A stretch of 9,548 bases of DNA, taken from the NCBI GenBank assembly GCA_027450125.1, contig DAIDKG010000337.1, positions 1 to 9,548 on the forward strand, in the 5' to 3' direction. Below the pieces are notes generated by a model. It did not search any database and was not told the origin of the DNA. It saw only the letters and a program-made list of their open reading frames with translations. A program made the position numbers and the translations under genes. The DNA is from Bordetella sp. Lineage in GTDB: Bacteria > Pseudomonadota > Gammaproteobacteria > Burkholderiales > Burkholderiaceae_B. The first letter of the stretch is position 1. The number at the start of each line of letters is the position of its first letter. Positions 1 to 5,922 of the stretch are shown here, piece after piece.

Positions 1-33
1 CAGGGCCAGGGGCGGGGCGGATGGACTCGGCAT
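1..33 (-). CDS. Possible 5' end of a divergent gene, cut by the window edge
   Basis: Reading leftwards, an ATG at 33-31 opens a frame of eleven codons without a stop up to the window edge, beginning M-P-S-P-S-A-P-P-L-A-L. A TACAAT box lies just upstream at 45-40 on the same strand. Only 33 nt are visible, the sequence is too short to recognise a family, and there is no Shine-Dalgarno sequence. It may equally be non-coding leader sequence. If real, the gene is divergent from the lipid-transport operon. Confidence 0.22.
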   Translation of the reverse strand, partial: MPSPSAPPLAL

Positions 34-39
34 GAGCCG

Positions 40-69
40 ATTGTAGGACGCAGCGCGGCTTTTTTTGAA
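40..69 (-). promoter_or_regulatory. Possible divergent sigma-70 promoter
   Basis: On the - strand a TACAAT hexamer (45-40, five of six matches to TATAAT) is preceded at 18 nt by TTCAAA (69-64, four of six to TTGACA), inside a local A/T run that stands out in very GC-rich surroundings. Transcription would start at about 33-34, next to the candidate ATG at 33, giving a leaderless or nearly leaderless message. This is pattern matching only. Confidence 0.3.
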
Positions 70-119
70 AACCGCGCGGCCGGCGCGCCCGATGCCCGAG
101 GGGTAAATGCCGGCCGGCC

Positions 120-143
120 GATTTCGTCCCCTGATTTCGTCCC
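120..143. repeat. Two 11-nt direct repeats upstream of the lipid-transport operon
   Basis: GATTTCGTCCC occurs at 120-130 and again at 133-143, a 13-nt period. A partial third copy of the core (CGTCCC) lies at 158-163. The repeats sit 53-76 nt before the permease start codon, where a promoter and operator would be expected. They could be a regulator binding site; no known operator is recognised. Confidence 0.45.
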
Positions 144-195
144 GTATATCATTGGTACGTCCCGTCTTTCAGCCTCCTTTCGCTGCCGCCCGTCC

Positions 196-1320
196 ATGCC
201 CAGTGCTCCGATATCTCCGGTCCAGCCCGTACGCCGCGACGGCGGCGTGTGCTATCTGGCGGGAGACTGGACGGCAGTGGCCCTGGCCGAGGCAGGGGCG
301 GTGGCCCATCGGCGCCAGGCGCTGCCGCCTGCTGCTCAGGACATGGGCTGGGACCTGCTGGGCGTGACGCGGCTCGATACCGTGGGCGCGCACCTGATCT
401 GGCATGCCTGGGGCGGCAAGCTGCCCGCGCGGGCGCGGCTGTCCGACCGGCAGCGCCTGGTGTTCCAGGTTCTGGCCGATCATGCCGGGCAGGAATGCGC
501 CGCGCCGAGCGTGCGGGTCGACCGCCTGGAGTGGCTGCGCAAGATCGGCGACATGTGGGCCAACGCGGCCGAGAACGGCCGGGCCTTGCTCGCGCTGTTC
601 GGCCAGCTGGTGCTGGATTTTCTGGGTCTGCTGGCGCGGCGCTGGCGGGTGCCCTGGAAGCCGATCTCCGCGCAGGTCTATCACACCGGCGCGCAGGCCC
701 TGGGCATTACCGCCCTGGTGGGCTTTCTGATCGGGGTGGTGCTGTCGTATCTGTCGGCGCAGCAGTTGCGCGTGTTCGGGGCGGACCGCTTCATCGTGCA
801 GTTGCTGGGCGTGTCCATCGTGCGCGAGCTGGGGCCGGTGCTGGCGGCCATCCTGGTGGCGGGGCGTTCGGGCTCGGCCATCACCGCCGAGCTCGGGGTG
901 ATGCGCGTGACGCAGGAGCTGGATGCCATGCAGGTGATGGGCATTTCGCACAGCCGCCGCCTGATCCTGCCGCGCGCCGTGGCGCTGAGCATCTCCATGC
1001 CGCTGCTGGTGCTCTGGACCGATGCGCTGGCCCTGCTGGGCGGGGCGCTGGCGGCCAAGGCGCAGCTCAATCTCTCGGTCATCTGGTTCCTGCGCTCGCT
1101 GCCCGATGCGATCTCGCTGACGAACTACGGCATCGGCCTGCTCAAGGGCGCCACCTTCGGCGCGCTGATCGCGCTGATCTCCTGCCACTTCGGACTGCGC
1201 ATCAAGGCCAATACCGAGAGCCTGGGGCGAGGCACGACGACGTCGGTGGTGACCTCGATCACCGGAGTGATCCTGGTGGATGCGCTGTATGCGATTCTAT
1301 TCAGCTCGGTGGGGCTGTGA
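196..1320 (+). CDS. MlaE-type ABC transporter permease with N-terminal STAS-like domain
   Basis: This is the inner-membrane permease of an MCE-type lipid ABC transporter (MlaE/DUF140 family), 374 residues. Residues 1 to about 110 are soluble and resemble a STAS domain, including the stretch L60-D-T-V-G-A65; in the classical Mla system that role belongs to a separate MlaB protein. Residues about 165-374 are the permease, with hydrophobic segments near 168-188, 210-225, 262-285, 315-330 and 352-373. The family signature is clear: R210-E-L-G-P-V followed by A222-G-R-S-G-S-A-I-T-A-E-L-G and T239-Q-E-L-D-A-M. Canonical MlaE is about 260 residues, so the extra length is the N-terminal domain. No strong ribosome binding site precedes the ATG, but no upstream in-frame start was found. 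Its TGA overlaps the ATPase ATG by one base. The substrate is probably a phospholipid, inferred from the family. Confidence 0.9.
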   Translation: MPSAPISPVQPVRRDGGVCYLAGDWTAVALAEAGAVAHRRQALPPAAQDMGWDLLGVTRLDTVGAHLIWHAWGGKLPARARLSDRQRLVFQVLADHAGQECAAPSVRVDRLEWLRKIGDMWANAAENGRALLALFGQLVLDFLGLLARRWRVPWKPISAQVYHTGAQALGITALVGFLIGVVLSYLSAQQLRVFGADRFIVQLLGVSIVRELGPVLAAILVAGRSGSAITAELGVMRVTQELDAMQVMGISHSRRLILPRAVALSISMPLLVLWTDALALLGGALAAKAQLNLSVIWFLRSLPDAISLTNYGIGLLKGATFGALIALISCHFGLRIKANTESLGRGTTTSVVTSITGVILVDALYAILFSSVGL

Positions 1321-2129
1321 TGGGCGAGGCCGCAGCCGATCCCGTGATTTCGGTGCGAGGCCTGCGCACCGCCTTCGGCGACCACGTCGTGCACGACAAC
1401 CTGGACCTGAGCGTGCGCCAGGGCGAGATCCTGTCCATCGTCGGCGGCTCGGGCTCGGGCAAGACCACGCTGCTGCGCGCCATCATCGGGCTGGACCGGC
1501 CCGCGGCCGGCGTGGTGCGGGTGCTCGGGCAGGATCTGCACCAGATCAAGCAGGTGGAATTCCGGCGCCTTTCGCGGCGCTGGGGCATGCTGTTCCAGGC
1601 CGGGGCATTGTTCTCGGCGCTGTCGGTGTTCGACAATGTGGCCCAGCCTTTGCGCGAGCTGCGCGCGTTTCCGGAAGACCTCATCGCCGAGGTCGTGATG
1701 TGCCGACTGGCCATGGTGGGCCTGACGCAGCAGGACGCGGGCAAGCAGCCTTCGGACCTGTCCGGCGGCATGATCAAGCGCGTGGCTCTGGCGCGCGCCC
1801 TGGCCCTGGACCCGAGCCTGCTGTTTCTGGACGAGCCCACGGCGGGCCTGGACCCGCAGCGCTCGGACGAGTTCGTGGCGCTGGTGCGCGCCTTGCATCG
1901 CGAGCTGGACTTTACGGTGGTGATGATCACGCACGACCTGGACACGCTGGTCGACCTGTCGTCGCGCGTGGCGGTGCTGGCCGACAAGCGCGTGATCGCG
2001 TGCGATGCGCTGAGGCAGGTGGTGCGGGTGGATCATCCCTTCATCAAGGAATTTTTCCTGGGCGAGCGCGGCCGACGCGCCCTGGGTGGCCTTTTATCCG
2101 AAGACAAGGTGGGGCATGGAGAATCGTAG
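1320..2129 (+). CDS. MlaF-type ABC transporter ATP-binding protein
   Basis: This is the cytoplasmic ATPase that should energise the adjacent permease (269 residues). Visible motifs in order: Walker A G42-G-S-G-S-G-K48-T-T; Q-loop L91-F-Q93-A-G-A-L-F, whose 'FQ-AGALF' form is typical of MlaF-like ATPases; ABC signature L147-S-G-G-M; Walker B L167-L-F-L-D171-E172-P; D-loop near G177-L-D; and switch histidine H205 in I-T-H-D. All catalytic residues are intact. The start is fixed by the TGATG overlap with the permease stop and by GGTGGGG just upstream. The C-terminal 14-nt overlap with the next gene supports coupled translation. The C-terminal tail (about 245-269, with L-G-E-R-G) resembles the short extension used by MlaF-like subunits to contact their partners; that is inference. 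Confidence 0.92.
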   Translation: MGEAAADPVISVRGLRTAFGDHVVHDNLDLSVRQGEILSIVGGSGSGKTTLLRAIIGLDRPAAGVVRVLGQDLHQIKQVEFRRLSRRWGMLFQAGALFSALSVFDNVAQPLRELRAFPEDLIAEVVMCRLAMVGLTQQDAGKQPSDLSGGMIKRVALARALALDPSLLFLDEPTAGLDPQRSDEFVALVRALHRELDFTVVMITHDLDTLVDLSSRVAVLADKRVIACDALRQVVRVDHPFIKEFFLGERGRRALGGLLSEDKVGHGES

Positions 2130-3027
2130 TTATGCCTTGATGGCGGGGATATTCACCCTCGCCCTGATCGTCGCGGCCGTGATCGTGGCGCTATGGCTCG
2201 AGCACGACAAGAAGGCCGTGGTGGTCTACGACATCGTGTCGGCGCATTCGGTGGGCGGCCTGTCGGTGCAGTCGTCGGTGCGGTTCCAGGGCGTGCCGGT
2301 AGGGCACGTGGAGTCGATGACGCTGGACCAGGAGCGGCCGGGCCGCGTGCTCATCCGCATTGCCGTCAATCCGGCCACGCCCATCACCGACCAGACCTGG
2401 GCCGAGCTCGACATGCAGGGCATCACGGGCCTGGGCGTGGTCGCGCTGCATGACCCGGGCACGTCCACGCATCGTCTCGAAACCTCGGCCGCGCACCCGG
2501 CACGCATTCCGCTGCGCCCGGGCCTGCTCGAGCGGATCGAGGAAAAAGGCAGCGGCCTGCTGGACGATCTCGATCAGGCGGCCGGCCAGGTCAAGCTGCT
2601 TCTTTCTGCGCAGAACATGCAGGCCTTGTCGACGACGCTGCAGAACGCGGCGCAGATCTCCGCGCAGATCAAGGCCGCAAGCGGCAAGCTGGGGCCGCTG
2701 GTCAACAACCTGGACACCGCGGCGGCGCAGACCAGCGATGCCGCGCGCCAGGCCAGCACCGCGCTGGCTCGGCTTGCCGCGCCCGACGGGGTGCTGGCCT
2801 CGGCCACGCAAAGCCTGCGCCAGATCAGCCTGGCGGCGGCGCGCCTGAACACGCAGACGCTGCCGGACGTCAGCGACATGGCCGGACAGGTGGGCGAGAC
2901 GGCGCGCGGCGCCTCGTCCATCCTGCGCCGCGTGGGCGACACGCCGCAATCGCTGCTGTTCGGCCTGCCGCCAGTGCAGCCCGGGCCGGGCGAGGCCGGA
3001 TTTGCCGGATTTGGAGAAAAACGATGA
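2116..3027 (+). CDS. MlaD-type single-MCE-domain lipid transport protein
   Basis: This is the substrate-binding MCE subunit, anchored in the inner membrane with its bulk in the periplasm (303 residues). Residues 8-28 form one transmembrane helix. Residues about 37-112 are a single MCE domain, with V46-G-G-L and the V55-R-F-Q-G-V-P-V-G-H-V stretch characteristic of the family. Residues about 135-275 are rich in Ala, Gln, Leu and Ser with heptad-like spacing and are probably a long helical rod. The tail contains P277-Q-S-L-L-F-G and P289-G-P-G-E. I chose the ATG at 2116 over the upstream in-frame ATG at 2086 because AAGGTGGGG sits just before it and the membrane helix then starts at the usual distance. 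It overlaps the ATPase by 14 nt and the lipoprotein start by 4 nt. Family knowledge suggests it oligomerises into a ring or tube carrying lipid across the periplasm. Confidence 0.9.
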   Translation: MENRSYALMAGIFTLALIVAAVIVALWLEHDKKAVVVYDIVSAHSVGGLSVQSSVRFQGVPVGHVESMTLDQERPGRVLIRIAVNPATPITDQTWAELDMQGITGLGVVALHDPGTSTHRLETSAAHPARIPLRPGLLERIEEKGSGLLDDLDQAAGQVKLLLSAQNMQALSTTLQNAAQISAQIKAASGKLGPLVNNLDTAAAQTSDAARQASTALARLAAPDGVLASATQSLRQISLAAARLNTQTLPDVSDMAGQVGETARGASSILRRVGDTPQSLLFGLPPVQPGPGEAGFAGFGEKR

Positions 3028-3626
3028 AGCGCTCGATGCAGCACCGCATGAAAGGGTGGGCAGTCCTGCTCATCGCGCTGGCCCTGTCCGGCTGCAGTCT
3101 GGGCAGCGTGGCGCCGGCGCCCGTGCTCTACGACCTGGGGACCGGGGACGGTCAGGCGCCCGCGGGGACGCCGACGCACAAGCCGGTCGCGCTGATTTTC
3201 AATGCCGCGCCCACGCTGGCCGATACGGGCATGATCTGGCGCGTGGCCCATGGCGACAGTCCCAGGGTCTACGCCCGGTCGCGCTGGTCGGTGCCGCCGC
3301 CGGATCTGGTCAGGTTGCGCCTGACCGAGCGCCTGTCGCGCCTGGGACCGGTGTTGCCCGACAATGCCGTTGGCCTGCCCCGCTTGCAGGTGACGCTGAC
3401 GCGCTTCGAGCAGGTGTTCTCGCCCGATGGCACCGCGAGCGCCGGGCACGTGGCCTTGCAGGCGGTGCTGGTGCGCGCCGATGGCCAGGTGATCGCGCAA
3501 AAGCTGGTTCGCTGTTCGGTTGCATCGACGACCCAGGATGCCGGGGGCGGTGCGCGCGCGCTGCGCCAGGCCACCGACGCGGCGGCCGACGAACTGGCGG
3601 CCTGGCTGGGCGGCGTGCTGCACTGA
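3024..3626 (+). CDS. ABC-type transport auxiliary lipoprotein (PqiC-like, DUF330 family)
   Basis: The predicted lipoprotein of 200 residues has a lipoprotein signal peptide: basic start (K2-R3, R8, K10), hydrophobic core 12-21, lipobox L21-S-G-C24. Residue +2 is Ser rather than Asp, which suggests the outer membrane. The mature part matches the ABC_trans_aux pattern: an early L-Y-D-L-G (35-39), Y83-A-R-S-R-W88 followed by P91-P-P-D, then alternating strand-like segments and an amphipathic C-terminal helix. GGAGA lies 7 nt before the ATG, which overlaps the MCE stop as ATGA. Family knowledge from PqiC puts such proteins at the outer-membrane end of an MCE tube. In this operon it takes the genetic place where classical systems encode the soluble carrier MlaC. 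The family call is confident; its exact role here is inferred. Confidence 0.85.
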   Translation: MKRSMQHRMKGWAVLLIALALSGCSLGSVAPAPVLYDLGTGDGQAPAGTPTHKPVALIFNAAPTLADTGMIWRVAHGDSPRVYARSRWSVPPPDLVRLRLTERLSRLGPVLPDNAVGLPRLQVTLTRFEQVFSPDGTASAGHVALQAVLVRADGQVIAQKLVRCSVASTTQDAGGGARALRQATDAAADELAAWLGGVLH

Positions 3627-3668
3627 AGCCGGCCCCATGCGCCGCAACTGAAGAAGAACGGATCCGAT

Positions 3669-4325
3669 ATGGCAATACGTACTGAAATCGTGGGTTTCGA
3701 AGGAGCGGCCGGGCGCATCGACTGCGCGCTCGACTGGCCCGAGGGCGCGCCGCGCGGCTGGGCGCTGGTGCTGCATCCGCATTCGCTGCAAGGCGGCGCG
3801 CGCGACAACAAGGTGGTGACCACCATCGCGCGGGCCTGCCTGCAGCATGGCTTGGTGGCTGTGCGGCCGGACTTTCGCGGCGTGGGCGCGTCCGAAGGCG
3901 CCTTCGACAAATCGATAGGCGAGACCCAGGACATGCTGGCGCTGGTGGCGCAGTTTCGCGCGCGCCATCCCGAGCTGGCCGCGCAGCCCTGGGTGCTGGG
4001 CGGGTTTTCTTTCGGCACGTCGGTGGCGGCCGGCCTGTACGCCGGGCTGGCGGCCGCAGGCGATGCGCCCCTGCCCGCGGCGCTGATGCTGGCGGGCGCC
4101 GCCGTGCAGCGCTTTCAGCCGGCAGACATCGCCGTGCCGGCGCACACGCTCCTGGTGCACGGCGAGCGCGACGAGGTCGTGCCCTGCGCCGAGACCATGG
4201 ACTGGGCGCGCGCGCGCAACCTGCCGGTGGTCGTCATTCCCGATGCCTCGCACTTCTTTCACGGCAAGCTGCTGATCCTGCGGCAACTGGTGCTGGACAA
4301 GTTGACGGTTGCCTTGGCCGATTGA
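3669..4325 (+). CDS. Small alpha/beta hydrolase
   Basis: This cytoplasmic alpha/beta-hydrolase of 218 residues resembles COG2945-type proteins and has no signal peptide. The oxyanion region is L35-H-P-H-S-L-Q-G-G; the nucleophile elbow is G112-F-S114-F-G; a second region is R66-P-D-F-R-G-V-G-A-S-E-G. Candidate acid and base are D168 (G-E-R-D-E-V-V-P) and H195 (A-S-H-F-F-H-G), giving a complete Ser-Asp-His triad. Substrate is unknown: proteins of this type are often annotated as predicted esterases or dienelactone-hydrolase-like. It begins 42 nt after the lipoprotein stop with no visible terminator between, so it may be co-transcribed with the lipid-transport genes, but the gap and weak ribosome binding site (GAAGAACGGA) argue against tight coupling. 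A lipid-related esterase role would be speculation. Confidence 0.82.
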   Translation: MAIRTEIVGFEGAAGRIDCALDWPEGAPRGWALVLHPHSLQGGARDNKVVTTIARACLQHGLVAVRPDFRGVGASEGAFDKSIGETQDMLALVAQFRARHPELAAQPWVLGGFSFGTSVAAGLYAGLAAAGDAPLPAALMLAGAAVQRFQPADIAVPAHTLLVHGERDEVVPCAETMDWARARNLPVVVIPDASHFFHGKLLILRQLVLDKLTVALAD

Positions 4326-4532
4326 TGCTTTAGCGTCGATGCCGTGCGCCGATGCCAGATCGAGGGGCCGCGGTCTTTGTCATCACACGCAACAAATACA
4401 TGGCATTTCTTGCAAAATGGGGTACGTGCATGCCGTCGTCGCCCTGGAGCGACTGCCTATAATTGCACGCTATTGCCCGCCGCATGCGCGCATGTCTGCG
4501 CTTTTCTCTTTACGTACTGGATGTTGCCGCTG
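4326..4532 (+). promoter_or_regulatory. Intergenic leader with promoter for the carboxypeptidase gene
   Basis: This 207-nt gap is locally AT-richer than its surroundings. A perfect TATAAT lies at 4458-4463, with TG two bases further upstream than an ideal extended -10. No good -35 box is found at 16-18 nt (GTCGTC at 4435-4440), so an activator or alternative contacts may be needed. An A/T-rich tract at 4391-4418 could act as an upstream element. Predicted transcription start is about 4470, giving a leader of roughly 60 nt. The stretch 4326-4380 after the hydrolase has no clear terminator. Confidence 0.55.
4483..4494. repeat. Perfect 12-nt palindrome in the carboxypeptidase leader
   Basis: CATGCGCGCATG is a perfect inverted repeat about 20 nt downstream of the TATAAT box, so within the first 15-25 transcribed bases. 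It could be an operator or simply alternating purine-pyrimidine sequence. It is too short to form a stable RNA hairpin with a loop. Confidence 0.35.
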
Positions 4533-5819
4533 ATGAAGAAGCTAACCCCGTCTTATGCCCGTCTTGCCGTAGCGAGCCTGTTGATGCCGGCCGCGATCCT
4601 TGCCGTGGGTGTGCCCGCCGCGTATGCGGCCGATGCGACGCCGGCAGCTTCCTCCTCGGCGCCCGCCGCGCCCACCCGCATCGCGGGGCTTTCCTCGTCC
4701 TCGTTCGCGTTCGTCAACCCCAAGGCGCTGGACGTGAGCAGCCTGTCGGTCGTGCCCGCGCCCTCGCTCGACGCCAAGGCGTGGATCGCGGTCGACATCA
4801 CCAGCGGCCAGATCCTGACCGAGTCCAATGCCGACATGCAGGTGCCGCCGGCCTCGCTGACCAAGCTCATGACCTTCTACCTGGCCGCCGACGCGGTCGA
4901 CCAGAACCGCCTGCCGCTCAACCAGCAGGTGACGGTGTCCGAGAAGGCCTGGCGCACGGGCGGCTCGCGCATGTTCATCCAGCCGCGCCTGCCGGTCACG
5001 GTCGATCAGCTCCTGCAGGGCCTGATCGTCGACTCGGGCAACGACTCCGCGGTCGCCCTGGCCGAAGCGGTGGCCGGCAGCACCGACGCCTTCGTCACCC
5101 TGATGAACCAGGAAGCCCAGAAACTGGGCATGCGCAATACGCATTTCGACAACGTCGACGGCCTGCCCGATCCGCAGCACATGACCACCGCGCGCGATCT
5201 GGCCATCGTGGCCGCGCACATCATCAACGACCACCCGACGCTGTTTCACTACTTCAAGCAAAAAGAATTCACCTACAACAACATCAAGCAGCCCAACCGC
5301 AACAGCCTGCTGTGGGCCGACCCCTCGGTGGACGGCATGAAGACCGGCTTTACCGATGCGGCCGGTTATTGCATGATCGCCACCGCGCTGCGCGGCGATC
5401 GCCGCATCCTGACGGTGGTGCTGGGCACGCCCAGCGCCACGGCGCGTTCGCAGGACAGCCTGCAACTGCTGAACTGGGGCTTCCAGAATTTCGACGATGT
5501 CAGGCTGTACGGCCAGAGCCACCCGGGCATGGACGTGCGAGTCTGGGAAGGCCAGTCCGAGAACGTGCGCCTGGGCCCGCCCAAGCCGGTGTGGCTGACC
5601 GTGCCGCGCGGCAAGTCCGGCGACATCAAGCCGGTGGCGCATTATCCCGATCCGCTGCTGGCGCCGCTGGCCAAGGGCCAGAAGGTAGGTACGCTCGATC
5701 TCACGCTGGATGGCAAGGTCGTGCGCACCGAGCCGCTGGTGGCCCAGGACGCGGTCGAGCGCGCCGGGTTCTTCGGCCGTATGATCGACATGGTCAAGCG
5801 GCATTTCGCCAGCAAGTAA
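4533..5819 (+). CDS. dacA: D-alanyl-D-alanine carboxypeptidase (PBP5/6 type)
   Basis: This is a low-molecular-weight penicillin-binding protein that removes the terminal D-alanine from peptidoglycan pentapeptides in the periplasm (428 residues). A Sec signal peptide runs from M-K-K through a hydrophobic core to A30-Y-A32, with likely cleavage before A33. The S11 peptidase motifs are all present: S108-L-T-K111 (nucleophile and general base), S168-G-N170 and K270-T-G272. A C-terminal beta domain (about 325-405) precedes an amphipathic tail (about 413-428, F-F-G-R-M-I-D-M-V-K) that resembles the PBP5/6 membrane anchor. I chose the ATG at 4533 because it gives a proper signal peptide. The ATG at 4521 would add four residues, and the longest frame (from 4344) would start upstream of the predicted promoter. 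There is no strong Shine-Dalgarno. The dacA versus dacC name is not decidable from sequence alone. Confidence 0.93.
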   Translation: MKKLTPSYARLAVASLLMPAAILAVGVPAAYAADATPAASSSAPAAPTRIAGLSSSSFAFVNPKALDVSSLSVVPAPSLDAKAWIAVDITSGQILTESNADMQVPPASLTKLMTFYLAADAVDQNRLPLNQQVTVSEKAWRTGGSRMFIQPRLPVTVDQLLQGLIVDSGNDSAVALAEAVAGSTDAFVTLMNQEAQKLGMRNTHFDNVDGLPDPQHMTTARDLAIVAAHIINDHPTLFHYFKQKEFTYNNIKQPNRNSLLWADPSVDGMKTGFTDAAGYCMIATALRGDRRILTVVLGTPSATARSQDSLQLLNWGFQNFDDVRLYGQSHPGMDVRVWEGQSENVRLGPPKPVWLTVPRGKSGDIKPVAHYPDPLLAPLAKGQKVGTLDLTLDGKVVRTEPLVAQDAVERAGFFGRMIDMVKRHFASK

Positions 5820-5831
5820 GCCGCTGCGGCG

Positions 5832-5854
5832 CGGCGCGGCATTTTGCCGCGCCG
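5832..5854 (+). terminator. Strong hairpin after the carboxypeptidase gene, no U-tract
   Basis: A perfect 10-bp stem, CGGCGCGGCA (5832-5841) with TGCCGCGCCG (5845-5854) and a TTT loop, begins 12 nt after the stop codon. It lacks a following T-run, so by itself it is more likely a 3'-end stabilising or pausing hairpin than an intrinsic terminator. It belongs with the true terminator-like hairpin 23 nt downstream. Confidence 0.5.
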
Positions 5855-5876
5855 GCTCCGGCAGCGCATCGACATG

Positions 5877-5907
5877 CTCGCCGCCCGCCGGCGAGTTTTC
5901 TTTTTCT
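5877..5907 (+). terminator. Intrinsic terminator or attenuator just before the aminotransferase gene
   Basis: The stem CTCGCCG (5877-5883) pairs perfectly with CGGCGAG (5889-5895) around a five-base loop (CCCGC), followed directly by a T-rich run at 5896-5907 (TTTTCTTTTTCT). This is a canonical rho-independent terminator for the carboxypeptidase transcript. The run ends only 15 nt before the next start codon, leaving no room for a separate promoter downstream, so the next gene is either served by partial read-through or by a promoter further upstream. Confidence 0.75.
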
Positions 5908-5922
5908 ATCCCAGGAATTTCC

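Noticed and set aside
1..66. A terminator formed by AGCCG (35-39) and CGGCT followed by the T-run at 60-66
   Set aside because: The stem is only 5 bp with a 16-nt loop, so it is not convincing, although it could close an upstream gene if one reads into the window.
109..120. GGCCGGCC palindromes
   Set aside because: Short GC-only palindromes are common in DNA of this composition and carry no other signal.
169..1188. A long - strand open frame over the permease gene
   Set aside because: It is antisense to a recognised MlaE permease and its Gln/His/Arg-rich translation is typical of a shadow frame.
2574..4286. A 570-codon open frame on the - strand across the MCE, lipoprotein and hydrolase genes
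   Set aside because: It crosses three well-supported + strand genes with clear family motifs; long antisense frames are expected in very GC-rich DNA, and its translation is rich in Arg, Gln, His and Gly with no recognisable domain.
4344..4532. N-terminal extension of the carboxypeptidase to an ATG at 4344
   Set aside because: It would begin upstream of the predicted promoter and bury the signal peptide behind 63 residues without family features.
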